Numbered from the stretch's first letter, positions 11,605-23,528 are shown. The stretch: DNA of 64,000 nt from Enchytraeus crypticus (GCA_905160935.1 CAJHZI010000240.1:512501-576500); one strand, 5' to 3'. Translations and numbers: made by a program. The notes: a model not told the origin generated them from the sequence alone.

Positions 11605-11670
11605 TCGTCGAATCCTGTGCTCGCCCGTCACTGACATCGCTTTCGAGTGAGGACGCTAATCTGAGCTATA
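11605..11670 (+). repeat. SINE-1 fragment
   Basis: Partial copy holding the box-B side and tail: CGAATCCTGTGCTCGCCCGT, then CACTGACATCGCTTTCGAG. The head is missing. Confidence 0.55.
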
Positions 11671-12036
11671 CCATCTTTTATATTGATTGCTTGATTACAT
11701 TTATTTATTTATTTATTATTTAACTAATTAATTACTCTGGTCTACAAAATTTTTTTTCGGAGCGCACAAACAATGCCATGGGGTGTCTTTAGGAGAGTTC
11801 TATACGCTGATTCCAAATCTGTTTTCCGTTTTTCTCTATCACCCTCAGTTTCTGAAGTATCTCAGTTTGAAATTTTACCAACTGCGCACCAAAATATGCT
11901 GCACATTAATATGTAATTCTTTAACATTCACAACCAAATCTTTTTTATTTATCTTAGTATAACGTTCAGATAAGGTAAAAACCACAAGTAGACTTAGTCC
12001 AACCTATAAATATGTCTACAGAACTACTTATAATTT

Positions 12037-13020
12037 CTATAATCTCGTAGAGTTTGACTTTATCCTATGTTCTGCATCCGGGTCATCACGATACAACGTC
12101 CAGTAATAGTCTGCGAGCATTGAGGCATTCCATTTACCTTGGTAACGTGACTCCATGACCGATATGTCCTGATTAAATCTAATCTCCATGTTCATCCCTA
12201 ACAGCTCCGAGGTTTCCTGAAAAGAAGTCAACATGGGAGTCCAAAAAGTGTTTTTTCAGTGACATATTGCATCCCATTAGCCGATAGCAATCCAGCACAT
12301 TCCTTACGCATTTTCTGTAGTTAAGAACACGATGGTTTCCCAGAAAACCACTAACCACAGCCTTAGAGGTTTTCTTCTGTAGCAGATTACATTCCTTCCA
12401 TCTTGATGCCAGTAGTTCTTATTGAGATTTTGAAATAGACAATTCACACCCAAGATCGTTCAGTTCGCCAGTTGTTATCAGGTGAGGCTTGCTTTTGTCA
12501 TCCTGTATGTAAGCCGAGTCATAGATATCTCCGTCGTTATTTACATCAGGTTCTTTCTCAGATGCAGGAACATACGACACTGGTGGTTGAGGTACTGGTA
12601 GGCCCTCATCTTGTGGGACTGGTCTCCTGACTGAAGCAATATCAGGATATGTGATACTACTACGATTCTTGCCCTGGAAGCCAGCTATATTGCTTAAACA
12701 GAAGTTGAAGTCAGTGACATGATCAAGAGGCTCACGCCACACCATGAGAACAGCAAATGGCATAAATTACCTTCTACCACGCAGTCATTTACTGAGCGAT
12801 ATTGAGCATGTAGAACCGATTACATGTGGAGCCCACTGTTTATCTTGATTGCCCATTTTACACCCACTCGATCATGGATGGAGATCTTTCTCATGTGCTT
12901 CTTGGGCACAAACTCTCCACAGACGTAGCAGAACTTGTTTGGATCTTTCACGCAACAACGCCTCGCATATTTTGATGATCTTCCAGTGGGATCTGAAATT
13001 GACGTTGACGGTGCAGCCAT
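12037..13020 (-). pseudogene. Decayed, internally deleted copy of a widespread uncharacterised protein family
   Basis: Read on the minus strand from ATG 13018-13020 it gives KFCYVCGEFVPKKHMRK, then NQDKQWAPHV, then MPFAVLMVWREPLDH with FCLSNIAGF, RRPVPQDEGLPVPQPP, then KAVVSGFLGNHRVLNYRK, MGCNMSLKKHFLDSH and finally ISVMESRYQGKWNASMLADY. I recall this order from a multi-copy uncharacterised family in arthropods and cnidarians ('MLADYCWTL' proteins). Here stops and frame changes break it, and the long middle section expected between ELNDL and KAVVSGFLGN is missing. The cysteine pairs at the start suggest a small zinc-binding domain. Origin as a dispersed or mobile gene is inference. Confidence 0.7.
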
Positions 13021-13097
13021 GTTACAAGAGACCACAGGCGGGAAGGTGGTATTGTGCTTAACGTGAAGGTTCAGAAGCTCACAAAGGCTCTTCATTA

Positions 13098-13099
<2 letters not shown>

Positions 13100-13168
<69 letters not shown>
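13100..13168. repeat. TA dinucleotide run
   Basis: Uninterrupted TA repeats of about 68 bp next to the decayed gene fragment. The long apparent ORF through it is only the repeat read as YIYIYI. Confidence 0.9.
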
Positions 13169-13169
<1 letters not shown>

Positions 13170-13393
13170 GCCACTCAGGTAGCAAGACAAGAAACAAATA
13201 TAATACAATCATACATGTAAACACAAAAATAACGTTGACAAAAACTCAACGCAAGCATACACTCAATCAATTAACTCAAAATTAATAACTAAAAATTAAT
13301 TAAATGATTTCTAGCGATCGTTCAAAGTAGTTTCGCAATAACGACTCCCAGTTAAGTCTCTCGACCTGGAAGCTCTCTGGCAAGATACAGGTA

Positions 13394-13900
13394 TTACCCG
13401 TTCACGCAGTATTTATTAATCAATGGCAACAACTCTCCATTGAAACAATTAAAGTATTTACAAGTATTATCAGAAAGACACAATTTTCTCAAAAAATTAA
13501 ATCTTCTATTAAATAAATTTTGCAATCTTAAGTTTAATCGGAAATTGACCTGAAAAAATTGACATTCCTTTATTGTGTTTTTATCGAAAGTACGAAGTAA
13601 CTTGCTAAACAATTGAGAATAAGCATTTTCTAGGCTCCGAATCACAGATTTTGACATTTCTACACATTCAGAACCCTACAGTAAAATAGGTACGCAATAT
13701 GATTCAGCAAGTGAAATTACTACAGAAGGTGCAGAGTTGCCCCAATTTTGCTGAATATAGCGTTAAGTGCTCTAAAAATTTAAGTTTACGATTTTGAATA
13801 TTGATTTTGAAACTTTTAGAAGAAATATGAAACACTCGAGCTACTGACGGAATATCTCGTACACGCTGACTATAACTTGACAAGTTAGACTAACAAAAGA
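13394..13900 (-). mobile_element. 3' fragment of a LINE ORF2, minus strand
   Basis: The minus-strand frame 13657-13394 reads SLENAYSQLFSKLLRTFDKN, then NFLRKLCLSDNTCKYFNCFN. It matches the end of a LINE ORF2 seen again at 20430-20836 (SIENAYTQIYSKLFHTFDKN), so these are two copies of one family. The 5' part is missing or too decayed to read. Confidence 0.65.
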
Positions 13901-14377
13901 ATTAATATTGGCGTATACTGTATTTATTAATTGCAGGAGAAGTAAAATTGTGCTGTTTAATTAAGTTACTAAATTCTTTCATTGTAATGCTTACTAGACT
14001 GTTGAAATTACATAAAAAGTAGTAATCCGTTCTACTTAGTTAATATTTAACTTTACTCTCTAACATATAAGTTATATACAAATATCATATTACAAAATCG
14101 AAGTTATATAATATATATAGAATACATATTACGACTAAAATAATTGTTCAAAAATTCTAATTCTGTAAAACTTTAAAATGACATAAGTCTCAAGATCTCT
14201 GCAAATGAGGGTGATAGAGCTAAACCAAAAGCAGATTTGGAATCAGCGCAAAAAATTACATCGGAAAAGTGTAATGTTGTAAGTTGTGCAAAATTTCTGT
14301 AAATCAGTGTTATTTATTGATTGATTAATTAATTGAATGATATAGTTAAACCTTTGTTTCATGTTTTAATGTTGCAG

Positions 14378-14513
14378 GCCAGTAACTACGCTACGTATAT
14401 CTATGACCTTACCTACCTCTGGGCAATCATAACAACACGGATGAAGCAGGATGGAGTGGATTGGAGAAATGGAAACCTCATGCAGAATTATACCAAAGGA
14501 ATCGACTATGATG
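14378..14513 (+). CDS. Gene A exon 6: ectodomain
   Basis: 136-nt exon after acceptor TGTTGCAG, before donor GTAGGC. It encodes [18 protein letters not shown], then [18 protein letters not shown], matching gene B 53755-53890 ([18 protein letters not shown]). It leaves one base into the glycine codon. Confidence 0.9.
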
Positions 14514-14577
14514 GTAGGCAGCGAAAATCTCGTTTATGTATTTCACGGCGTTATCTTAACTGCACATGTAAGTATGT

Positions 14578-14589
14578 TATATATATATA

Positions 14590-14650
<61 letters not shown>

Positions 14651-14695
14651 CATGTATATATAACTGTATATATATATGAATATATATATATATAT

Positions 14696-14782
<87 letters not shown>

Positions 14783-14796
14783 TGTATATATACACA

Positions 14797-14832
<36 letters not shown>

Positions 14833-14892
14833 TGTATATATACACACTGTATATATATATATATATATATATATACAGTGTATATATACACA

Positions 14893-14944
<52 letters not shown>

Positions 14945-15235
14945 TGTATACATAATTATACATTTATATATCGGACAACGGAAGACAGAGAAGAGTGGAG
15001 GCGCTATATACCATGGACTTGCCAGTAGGCAGTATACTAATATATATATATATATATATTAATACAGATATATATATATATATATATGTATATATAATAT
15101 GTATGTATGTATATAAAGAGAGAGCGAGAGAGAGAGAGAGAGAGAGAGATAGAATAGAGAGAGGGAGAGAGAGAGAGCATGCGGAATCTATAGACGGAAA
15201 AGGACAGAGCTAGAGAAGGAGAGGGGGAATAATAA
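14578..15235. repeat. Long TA array with palindromic inserts, then GA array
   Basis: 14578-14950 is TA repeats interrupted several times by CAGTGTATATATACACACTG, itself a palindrome, giving a higher-order pattern. 14965-15035 is a plus-strand scrap of the GA-tailed repeat (AGTGGAGGCGCTATATACCA, CCAGTAGGC). 15048-15110 is TA and 15117-15230 is GA. ORFs here (YIYIYI or ERERER) are artefacts. Confidence 0.85.
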
Positions 15236-15239
15236 TAAT

Positions 15240-17488
15240 AATAATAGAGGTTTAACGTATGTTTCCTCATCAAGGGATCATGTCATGGACGTCCCCAGTA
15301 GCACACATCACTACAGATCAATTCACCCAGACCAATCTGCGAAATAAATGTGCTAAGAAGTAAGGTCCTAAACGAAAGCCAGTCCGGTGATGGAAAAATG
15401 GTCAAGGTAGATTGATTATGTCTATGGTGGGAAAAGGTAAGTTTTAAGCTTGCTAGAGAATGCTGAAAGAGAAAAACATGAGTGAAGATTATCAGGTAAA
15501 TAATTCCAGATTGCGGATGCTGCGTAAGAAAATGAACTTTAGCCCAATGACGTGAGAACATTTGGAACTGAGAGGATATTGGCATAGGTGGAGCGAAGTG
15601 TACGTGAGGGACGATAGGGAAGAAGAATTTCAGATAAGAAGGCTTGCCAAATCACAGAGTTTTGAAAGTTAATAGAGCTATTTTGTATTTTATGCGTTGA
15701 TTAACCAGTGAAGACTGCGAAGTAGAGAAAGAGAGCGAAATTGAAGTCGAGAGGACTTACAAACAACACGTGCACGAGAATTTTGGACGTGCTGGAAGCG
15801 ATTGAGAGAAGAAGTAGGCAACCCATGTAATAATGAATTACAGTCGTCGAGCTTTGAATGAACTATAGAATTGGCAAGGATAGTTGGCTGAATTTCTAGT
15901 TAGGAATGGACGTATTTGCCTAATCTGACGAATCTGAAAGAAAGAAGAGCGACAAACAGAAGATATATAGGATTTAAAGTCAAGATTTCCATCAAATATG
16001 ACTCCAAGGTTTTTGGCGGATCGAGAGGTGAAAGATCAAGATTATGAAAATTAACAAAGGTATTGGTGATGTTACTTCTTTACGAAGGATTGCTAATTAA
16101 AAGATGTTCAGTTTTGGAGGGATTAACAGCAAGACGGTTAGCACAAAACCAGGAATAAACCTTGTCTAGAATGGATGAGAGATGAGCCAGTTTCTGATCG
16201 GAATCATGATTAGAAAAGGAAATATATAGTTGTGTGTCATCTGCACAGAAATGAAAATTTATGGAGGACTGAGCAAGCAGGTAGCTAAGAGGAGTGATAT
16301 ATAAAGAGAAGAGCAATGGACCTAACATTGAACCTTGAGGAACACTGCGTAGGAGGGGTAGTTCAGAAGAGCGATTTAGACCAATAACAACCGATTATGT
16401 GCGACATGAGAGATATGATGTGAGAAGGGAAAAGGCAGAATCAGATATGCCAAAACAAGATTTTAGCCTATTTATTATGATGCCATGGTCAATTATATCA
16501 AAGGAAGGGGAGAAATCTAGAAGAACCAAGGCAGAAACCTGTTTACTACTCATGGCCAAGCTAAGATCATTATGTATACGAAGAAGAGTGGCTTCAGTAG
16601 AATGGAGTTTTCTATAGGCAGATTGATAATGAGAGAGAGAGAAGGGAAAGAATCAAGATGAGTGCATAAACGGGTATAAATTACCTTTTCAAGAAGTTTA
16701 GAGATGAAGTTAAGATTGGAAATAGGACGGTAACTGGAATGATCATTTTTTGGTAGAGAAGGCTTTTTAAGCAAAGGAGATACAACTGCTTGTTTGAAGG
16801 AGGTCGGAAAGATACCTTCTGAGAGTGAGAGGTTGATTAAGTAAGTAATATATACGGCAATACTAGTCGATCGATGCTGCATCCATTGCAAGTTGCAATG
16901 AATAAAGAAATCTTCAAGAGCAAAATAAATTTTGCAATGTTAAAGAATTACATCAAAATGTTAATGTACTTCCTGTTAATTTATTATTTAAATTAGCAAT
17001 TGGTAAACTAATATACAAATATATTCAATCTGATAGCAATAGGCCTGCTTCCAATATTAATAACAAATATTTTGTCAACAGAACTGCCAATCATGAGTAT
17101 GAGACTAGACTATCACAAACTAACTATTTGTATTTTCAATACAATGTTAAATTTTTTAACACGATTACTTTTTCTAGTGTTCAAATATGGAATAGTGTAC
17201 CCGATTCCTTAAAAACGGCTAGAAATGTATATAACTTTAGTATCCTATATAAATCTTTTTTATTCAAGAACTGGTTTACTATTCTGATAGAAGCACTTTC
17301 CCATGCCATCTCGGCGACTAGCTAGATAGAGCAATGCTCTCAATAGGGACCGATTGAATGGTATTGGGCTTGTTTTAATTAATTGTATCATTGATTACGT
17401 TTATTTTAAGTTTGTACTCTTATTTCTCTTTTTGTACACTTTGTATGCATGTGACTTCACACTGATGTTGGTTGTCGAAATAAACACA

Positions 17489-17539
<51 letters not shown>

Positions 17540-17900
17540 TCTCTAATAGGAGCAACTAAAACATCAATACAGGATTTCAGTAATCGTGTAGGAATAACAT
17601 CAGGGCAGTAAGATGAGTCGGTTGAGCGAAGAATAAAATTGCGTATTTCTTCCGGTTTAGCTGGTTCAAAACTAGAATGTAGTGATGGTTCAGGCATATT
17701 TGCAGAAATGGAGTTATCGGTGTAAATGTAGTTGGAGGGTATAGAGCTACACAGTTTGGCTATTTTGTCATCGAAATAGTTGAGAAAAGAGATAGCAAGA
17801 GAAGATGGTGAGGTAGTAGAAAGAAATGACTTGGGAATGGTGCAATCAAGCAGAGAGTCAAGTGCTTCCCATAATTTTTTGGTACAATTTTGATTCTGCG
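15240..17900 (-). mobile_element. L2/CR1-like LINE, minus strand, interrupted by a second LINE 3' end
   Basis: Read on the minus strand: PEEIRNFILRSTDSSYCPDV and LLKSCIDVLVAPI (17697-17550), then TYLINLSLSEGIFPTSFKQA, SSYRPISNLNFISKLLEKVI (16850-16690), SALVLLDFSPFFDIIDH, a TAA in SYLSCRT*SVV, SVPQGSMLGPLLFSLY and the active site FCADDTQLYIS (16330-16200), then LAVNPSKTEHLL. The 3' terminus is near 15240 with a TTA-type repeat tail. Stops and the internal insertion make it inactive. Motif order is that of L2/CR1-group reverse transcriptases. Confidence 0.85.
16855..17545 (+). mobile_element. 5'-truncated LINE 3' end nested in the L2/CR1-like element
   Basis: The plus-strand frame to 17325 reads IYKYIQSDSNRPASN, then FSSVQIWNSVPDSLKTARNV, the usual C-terminal 'WNSLPD' region of a LINE ORF2, stopping at TAG 17323-17325. 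A 3' UTR follows, with AATAAA at about 17480 and a CT tail (17490-17540). The host minus-strand protein is cut between VLVAPI and TYLINL and resumes exactly on the other side, so this copy inserted later. Boundaries are good to about 20 bp. Confidence 0.75.
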
Positions 17901-18284
17901 AGATTAGATTTTGATAGTACTAGCTTTTAGCAGAACTAATCATTTTATTTAATAATTTTCTAAAGGGAAGGGTTAATATGACCTTCACTTCAAAAATAAA
18001 CATAATTCTAAACCTCGCCGTTGCATTACTGGTTAACGATACACATTATTTCAATACACTATAGCTTCACTCGACAGTGACTTTGCGAGATTGTCTCTAA
18101 ATGTATAATTAATTTGCTTGAAAAGCAATTTTTTTAATTTCCTAATTGACAGCATTAATTAAGCATATATATTAGCTTCACAAAATTAGTATATTCACTA
18201 AGTTTACTTAAGTAAATTATGAGACTTTAATTTTTTGTACATAGGGGATATTTTAGTACTTCCCCCTGCTGTATTTGGGTTGCT

Positions 18285-18645
18285 GAAGAATAAACCAAAC
18301 TTGAACTGCGCGTTTCTTAGAAGGCGACAAGCACTAAGATCCAAATCAAGTTCAGAAATGACAATCGATTGGTGAGCTTTTAGACTCCAGAAATGGCTAA
18401 TCCGAACCGTATTATCTAATCTCGACCCTATTATTTAATCCCGACCTTATTATATAATTTCGACCATATTATCTAATCTCGACCCTATTATCTAACCTCG
18501 ACGCTATTATTTAATCCCTTCCCTATTATCTAATCTCGACCCTATTATCTAATCTCGACCCTATTATATAATCTCGACCCTATTATCTAATCTCGACCCT
18601 ATTATCTAATCCCGACCTTATTATATAATCTCGACTCGACCCTAT
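18285..18645. repeat. R3 fragment and 20-bp minisatellite
   Basis: 18310-18390 is a minus-strand R3 scrap (GACAAGCACTAAGATCCAAAT). 18405-18640 holds about a dozen copies of a 19-20 bp unit (CTATTATCTAATCTCGACC) with scattered substitutions. Confidence 0.75.
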
Positions 18646-18858
18646 CCTTCTAGCTGGCCTTCAGTTACCCCATACTCATATTCTGCAAAAGTGACTAGAA
18701 TACCACGCCCATAGCGGGTGATGGGGATGGCCTATTATGTGAGTATACCTACTTTGGTAACCTGTGGTGTGAATAAACCCAAATAATTTAACAAAGGAAA
18801 TCATATTCTATAGTGCATTTTATTATTGTGAAACAATATTATTTGAGCTGATTTACTC

Positions 18859-19745
18859 TTGTTAACCGTTCTCAAACCAATTTCTCCACTCAAAGGGAAA
18901 ATTTATCTCGGGCGGCAATCACAAACAGCACGAGATCAAAACCAAGTAGAACAGATTGTGAATCGACTAACACAGCCATGGCATATAAATGGTCGTATTG
19001 TTGCTTGTGAAAACACCTTTACGCGAAGAATAAATCTGGCACAAGAGCTTCATCTGGTCAATACAACTATCGTTGGAACAATGAGAAAAAACAAGCGAGA
19101 AATTTCAGAACAAATGCAGAAATAACGTCCACGCGAAGTTAAGTCTTCCATCTTTGGATTCCACGATCAACTTTCGTTACTCAGTTATGTTCCAAAGACG
19201 AACAAAGTATACTACTTAGTTATTATACTACTTAGTACCATGCACCACGACATACATACTTCGAAAGAAAACGACAGTATGCCATATATAATCTTGAATT
19301 ACAATGCAAGCAAATCCGGTGTTGATAATATCGATCACCTGGTACGTACTTACTCGTGTAAGAGAGGCACTAGACGGTGGCCTCTGTGTCTGTTCATGAA
19401 TAGTTTGGACATTACCGCGGTGGCAGCGTATGTGGTATGGGTTGAACAAATGCCAGCTTGGAACAAAGGCAAGAGCACCAAGAGACACAAGTTCCTGTCA
19501 AACCTTGTGGCCAGTCTGGTTCTTCCTAAACAAGAGAGGTGATTAGATAATCCACAGGTCATGCAAAAGGTCCAAAGCTAGCTCTGCAAATCCTCGTCTT
19601 TGACGTGACTAAACCTGTGAATCCTACTACCGTGCACAAAACTCAGGGCAGGTGCCATATTTGTCCATGAAAACGGGACAAGAAAGTGCGCACTCGGTGC
19701 ATCACCTGTCAGAAATCATGCTATGAAGAACATTCAACAATAATT
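18859..19745 (+). pseudogene. piggyBac-type transposase, C-terminal part with one in-frame stop
   Basis: One frame runs from about 18859 to 19542, broken only by TAA 19123-19125. Family landmarks in order: GKIYLGRQSQTA, RIVACENTFTRRINLAQEL, TIVGTMRKNKREI, KSSIFGF and LLSYVPKTNKV, LLSTMHHD, YNASKSGVDNIDHLVRTYSC, TRRWPLCLFMNSLDI. After the stop at 19540-19542 a cysteine-rich end is visible in another frame (GRCHICP, RCITCQKSCYEEH). One catalytic aspartate position reads E (CEN where DN is usual); the GVD aspartate is kept. The N-terminal part is absent. Confidence 0.85.
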
Positions 19746-20152
19746 TCTCAAAGTTGCAGCTAGAAACTTTAAAAGCCTATGCACTGGTGCATATAGCTCT
19801 AGTAAACATTTAGCAGCTATAAAACTTAGTACGGCATTCAAATAACAAGTCACTATTTTAGTTAAGGTATCGCAAGTTAAGTTTTGCTACTATCTTCAAT
19901 ACTTTCTTCAATACTCGTGTGGATTGTACGAAGATTCGTGCATAGATATCCCCATTGACAATTAATCATAACTCTCCAGGAATAATAATTGTAAATAAAA
20001 TTATTACCAGAGGAATTATTTTTATTTGTATGATTTAAAACAATAATAGATCGAGTTTATACATATTAAACCAATGGGGTGCAATCACACCCCAGGTTAC
20101 TAAATTAAGGTGAAAAATTACGATACCGTTTATGGGTTCATGCTATGACTAG

Positions 20153-20277
20153 GTCTCTCGGGTTCCATTGAGATTAACGACAACGCTGATGGTAACAGAC
20201 CACTGGCCATGCTCAGCTTTGAACCTGGATCAACAGTTTACACGCCATTCTTAACCATTGATCTAACCAATGATCAA
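20153..20277 (+). CDS. Gene A exon 7: ectodomain
   Basis: 125-nt exon after acceptor ATGACTAG, before donor GTAAGC. It encodes LSGSIEINDNADGNRPLAML, then SFEPGSTVYTPF, matching gene B 55212-55336 (ISGYVQIDDNGDARRPLAMM). This is the membrane-proximal part of the ANF-receptor fold. It enters one base into glycine and leaves in phase 0. Confidence 0.9.
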
Positions 20278-20364
20278 GTAAGCTGCTTAGGATGTCCTAT
20301 TTGCTTGATATAGTGTTCGAAGTTGTCATTGATAACAGTAGCACTTTTACTGTTGATATTATTA

Positions 20365-20416
<52 letters not shown>

Positions 20417-20429
20417 CATTAAGCCACCG

Positions 20430-21075
20430 GAGGTGATAATTTCGTTGACTGAATCGCAATGTGTACCCATGTTACTGTATGGCTTAGACAGTGTTGTACT
20501 AAGTCACAAATTCGCAGCATTGAAAATGCATACACACAGATCTACTCTAAGCTTTTCCATACATTCGATAAGAATATTACAGCTGAAAGTCAATATTACC
20601 TGGGTCAATTACCTGCTGAACTAAAAATTGCTACACGACAATTGAATTTCTTATCTAAGCTACGTTCAATGGGCAACCATTACTGTGAAATGTTTGATTA
20701 TAGGCATGAAGAATTATGCAAATTAATGTCTGAGTACAATTGGCTTATTGGATGTAATGTTAAGGATATATCGAAAGTAAACTGGAAGTATTATTTGCGT
20801 CTATACTTTGAAATTAATAAACTAAATAAAACTTAAAATAAATGCAGGATAAATGAATAAGTAAAAGATTATAATTTTCTCTAATTTATTTAATTTATTT
20901 GTTTATTGCTTTTTGAAGTACACGTGTGTGATGTTTCATGTTCTTTTCGTTTTCGAACATTTTATCTCTTTGCCCTGTTTCGCTGAACATGATTTCACTT
21001 TGTATAGTGTACCTTGTATATTGTGTACTTATTGTACTTATGCTACCATTTTGGTGAAATAAAGATGCAGATATC
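20430..21075 (+). mobile_element. 5'-truncated LINE 3' end
   Basis: The frame at 20459-20836 reads RSIENAYTQIYSKLFHTFDK, then LNFLSKLRSMGNHYCEMFDY, the same family as the minus-strand copy at 13394-13900. A 3' UTR follows and ends near 21065 (GGTGAAATAAAG). A TTA run (20360-20416) abuts the 5' side. There is no upstream reverse transcriptase. Confidence 0.65.
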
Positions 21076-21119
21076 TTATTATGTAATGTTAATATTCACA
21101 ATAGTCTGTCATACGTATT

Positions 21120-21129
21120 ATTATTACGC

Positions 21130-21181
<52 letters not shown>

Positions 21182-21376
21182 GATCTCCATGAGTCCATGA
21201 CTATGATCTTCTGTGACGAAGGGGTCATTGACTTGTGGACTCCGCCTACTCAGGCTTATAGGTGGCGGAGCCTCGTCCCTGATGGCGTAGAACCCTGGGG
21301 GAGTCGGTTGTCTTTTGTTCACGTATCCGGGACCAATATTCTCTCAATATTCTAAATTATTATTATTATTATTATT
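21120..21376. repeat. Unclassified GC-richer block between two TTA runs
   Basis: 21130-21180 and 21356-21376 are TTA repeats. Between them lies a 175-bp block with CTTATAGGTGGCGGAGCC and ACCCTGGGGGAGTCGG, clearly richer in GC than its surroundings. It could be part of another TAA-targeting element; no protein match is recognised. Confidence 0.4.
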
Positions 21377-21409
21377 AAATAAGATAGGAGCGCAATATGA
21401 GTTAGCATG

Positions 21410-22380
21410 ATTAAAAAAGCTATAAAGCCGATGTTAACGTCAGTTTCACCTCTAAAGTGATATCAGTGACGAACTAGCCCAGGATTTGAAACCCGCACAT
21501 ACTGATCCGCGGTCGAGTGTCTTACCGACATCGCCACAGGCTCTAGTCAGCATTACCAACATTGATAAAGTGGATTATTCTGCGTATGTAATATGCATAT
21601 TCTCTGCTTGAGACGCCCCTGACATTACCTTATGGCGATGAACTGGACACTAATTTCTTAGTGATTGATTGATTATTTTTTTAAGTAATAAGTACACATA
21701 AGTACACGCATGGCGAACTTTGCGCTATTGATGAGGAATTAAGAACATTCAGTCACTCAGATCTTTGATAAAATAACTTCTTATTCCTCTTTTTCTTCTT
21801 CTTCTTCATCTTAATCTACTTCATCCTTTGACTCTTTTAATTCTTATTTTTCATTTACTTCTTTTTTTCTTCTTTTCCACTTCCCATTCAAGTGCAGGGT
21901 CTGTTCAATGCTTGGCCGATCAAAGGTTTCTCACCCTGATCATTTTTGTTTCCGTTCTTTGCATCCATTTTATCTTTAATAAACGTCATCCGCAGTCGAC
22001 CCTTATTTCGTTTAACGTCTATTTTCCTGCACCTATGTCATTGTCAACGATATTATCCTAATAATGGGCCCCAAAATGTGCAGCAGATTCGAAGGAGAGT
22101 AATATTTAAAATATACTAGTAGGCTACACATTTATCAAAAACTCCTTATATTTAAAAACTGATAAATATCAGAAAAAATCAACTTGAATTCAATTCAACG
22201 TTCTTCTTGCAAGGACGTTTTCAAAACTTTAATTTTTAATTTAAAAAAGCCGATGTTTACATCAGTTTCCTTACTCGAAAGCCATACCAGTGACGGGCGA
22301 GCCCTGGATTTGAACCGCACATACTGATCCGTGGTCGAATATCTTACTGACATCGCCACTGGTTCCAGCCAATTTTAATT
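21410..22380 (-). repeat. Two SINE-1 copies and an L2/CR1-like tail in gene A intron 7
   Basis: SINE-1 on the minus strand at 21410-21545 and 22244-22372, both with GGATTTGAA.CC-type box-B complements and CTGATCCGNGGTCGA. 21600-21680 (plus) has GAGACGCCCCTGACATTACC with a GATT tail, the LINE 3' end. 21780-22060 is T-rich with no gene signal. Confidence 0.65.
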
Positions 22381-22420
22381 TAATTTAATTAAATTAATTT
22401 TATATATTATACTCTCGCAG

Positions 22421-22529
22421 AGCGTTGTCGAAGTAAGAGACAATGTGTCTTGGGGCAGAAATTCCAAGCCTCCTCTTGATACTCCTCACTGTGGTTTCTA
22501 TGAGGAACTATGTCTACCAGCTCACGGAG
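22421..22529 (+). CDS. Gene A exon 8: juxtamembrane ectodomain
   Basis: 109-nt exon after acceptor CTCTCGCAG, before donor GTCAAT. It encodes VRDNVSWGRNSKPPLDTPHC, then GFYEELCLPAHG. The 'W-x-PP-D-P-C-GF-C' pattern just outside the membrane is typical of membrane guanylyl cyclases and is repeated in gene B 56602-56710. Confidence 0.9.
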
Positions 22530-23374
22530 GTCAATTATTACTTTAATAATTAGAAATAATTAACAAACAATTATTTGCTCTATAAGATCTTATCAAATGC
22601 GGGCAACGTTAAGAACGTGGAATTGAAACACGCTTACTGTAAAAACAACCTCTACATTGAGTTAGTAGGCCCTATTCTGTTCATCGAAAAATTAATTGAC
22701 TTATCAACTATTTGATATATTAATATCTAAACATTTACTCTTACTCAGTCATTCTCATGAATATTAATAGCATCAATCAATCAATAAGAATTTAACTTCC
22801 GATTCCTCGTCATAAGGCAATGTAAGGGACGTTTCCTGCAGATTCTACACAAACAGGCGACAATACTCATAACGATGTATCTTCCCTTGAATCCAAGTTT
22901 GACAAGGGTCAGGAACCTTCTTTTATATTCGTTTAGAACGTTATATAGATATTTCAGGAGCCTAGGCGCTCAAAATACCGTATGCCCGACTGACGTTGAT
23001 TTGGATCTTAGTGACAAATAAAAGATTTAGAAAGCAAACAGTTCTAATTTAAAATAAGAAAGAGCGTCGTTATCAGTTCCACTACAAACTAACTAATATC
23101 AATGTCTCCATAAAAGTTATATACTAAAACACACAGTATCACAGTATCTAAGTTACCTTCGTAGAGTTCAAGACACACAGTCTCTCTCTCTCTCTCACTC
23201 TCTTAGTGCACTGCCTACTGGCAGGTCCATGATAGATAGCGCCTCCACCTTATCTGTCTTCCGGTTTCCTCTTCATTTCTATATATGGTTGACTGTTGGT
23301 CTATTCTTCAGTTACTATACTTTTCGATAATTTAATTATTAATTAATATTAATTGTATAATTTGTTGATTACAG
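22530..23374. repeat. Gene A intron 8: LINE tail, R3, GA-tailed repeat
   Basis: 22785-22850 is a minus-strand L2/CR1-like tail (CCGATTCCTCGTCATAAGGC). 22885-23010 is a plus-strand R3 copy (GTTTGACAAGGGTC, TAGGCGCTCA). 23180-23285 is a minus-strand 3' scrap of the GA-tailed repeat (TAGTGCACTGCCTACTGGCA). No coding sequence is seen. Confidence 0.55.
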
Positions 23375-23456
23375 ATCACACTGCTAGTATATTGGCTACT
23401 ACACTTTCAACTGGCGCTACTATAGCAGTTTTCATTGTTGCCATCTACGGAATTAG
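23375..23456 (+). CDS. Gene A exon 9: transmembrane helix
   Basis: 82-nt exon after acceptor GATTACAG, before donor GTTGGG. It encodes a single hydrophobic span, LSTGATIAVFIVAIYGIR, preceded by DHTASILATT. The position between the cysteine pair and the juxtamembrane kinase exon fits the lone transmembrane helix of the family. Gene B has the same exon at 60949-61030. Confidence 0.92.
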
Positions 23457-23493
23457 GTTGGGTTTATTTTTGTCTTTATGCGGTTTATAGTTC

Positions 23494-23528
<35 letters not shown>

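Noticed and set aside
14333-15062. Long [12 protein letters not shown] open frames
   Set aside because: Pure TA microsatellite read as codons. The only real coding part is exon 6 of gene A at 14378-14513.
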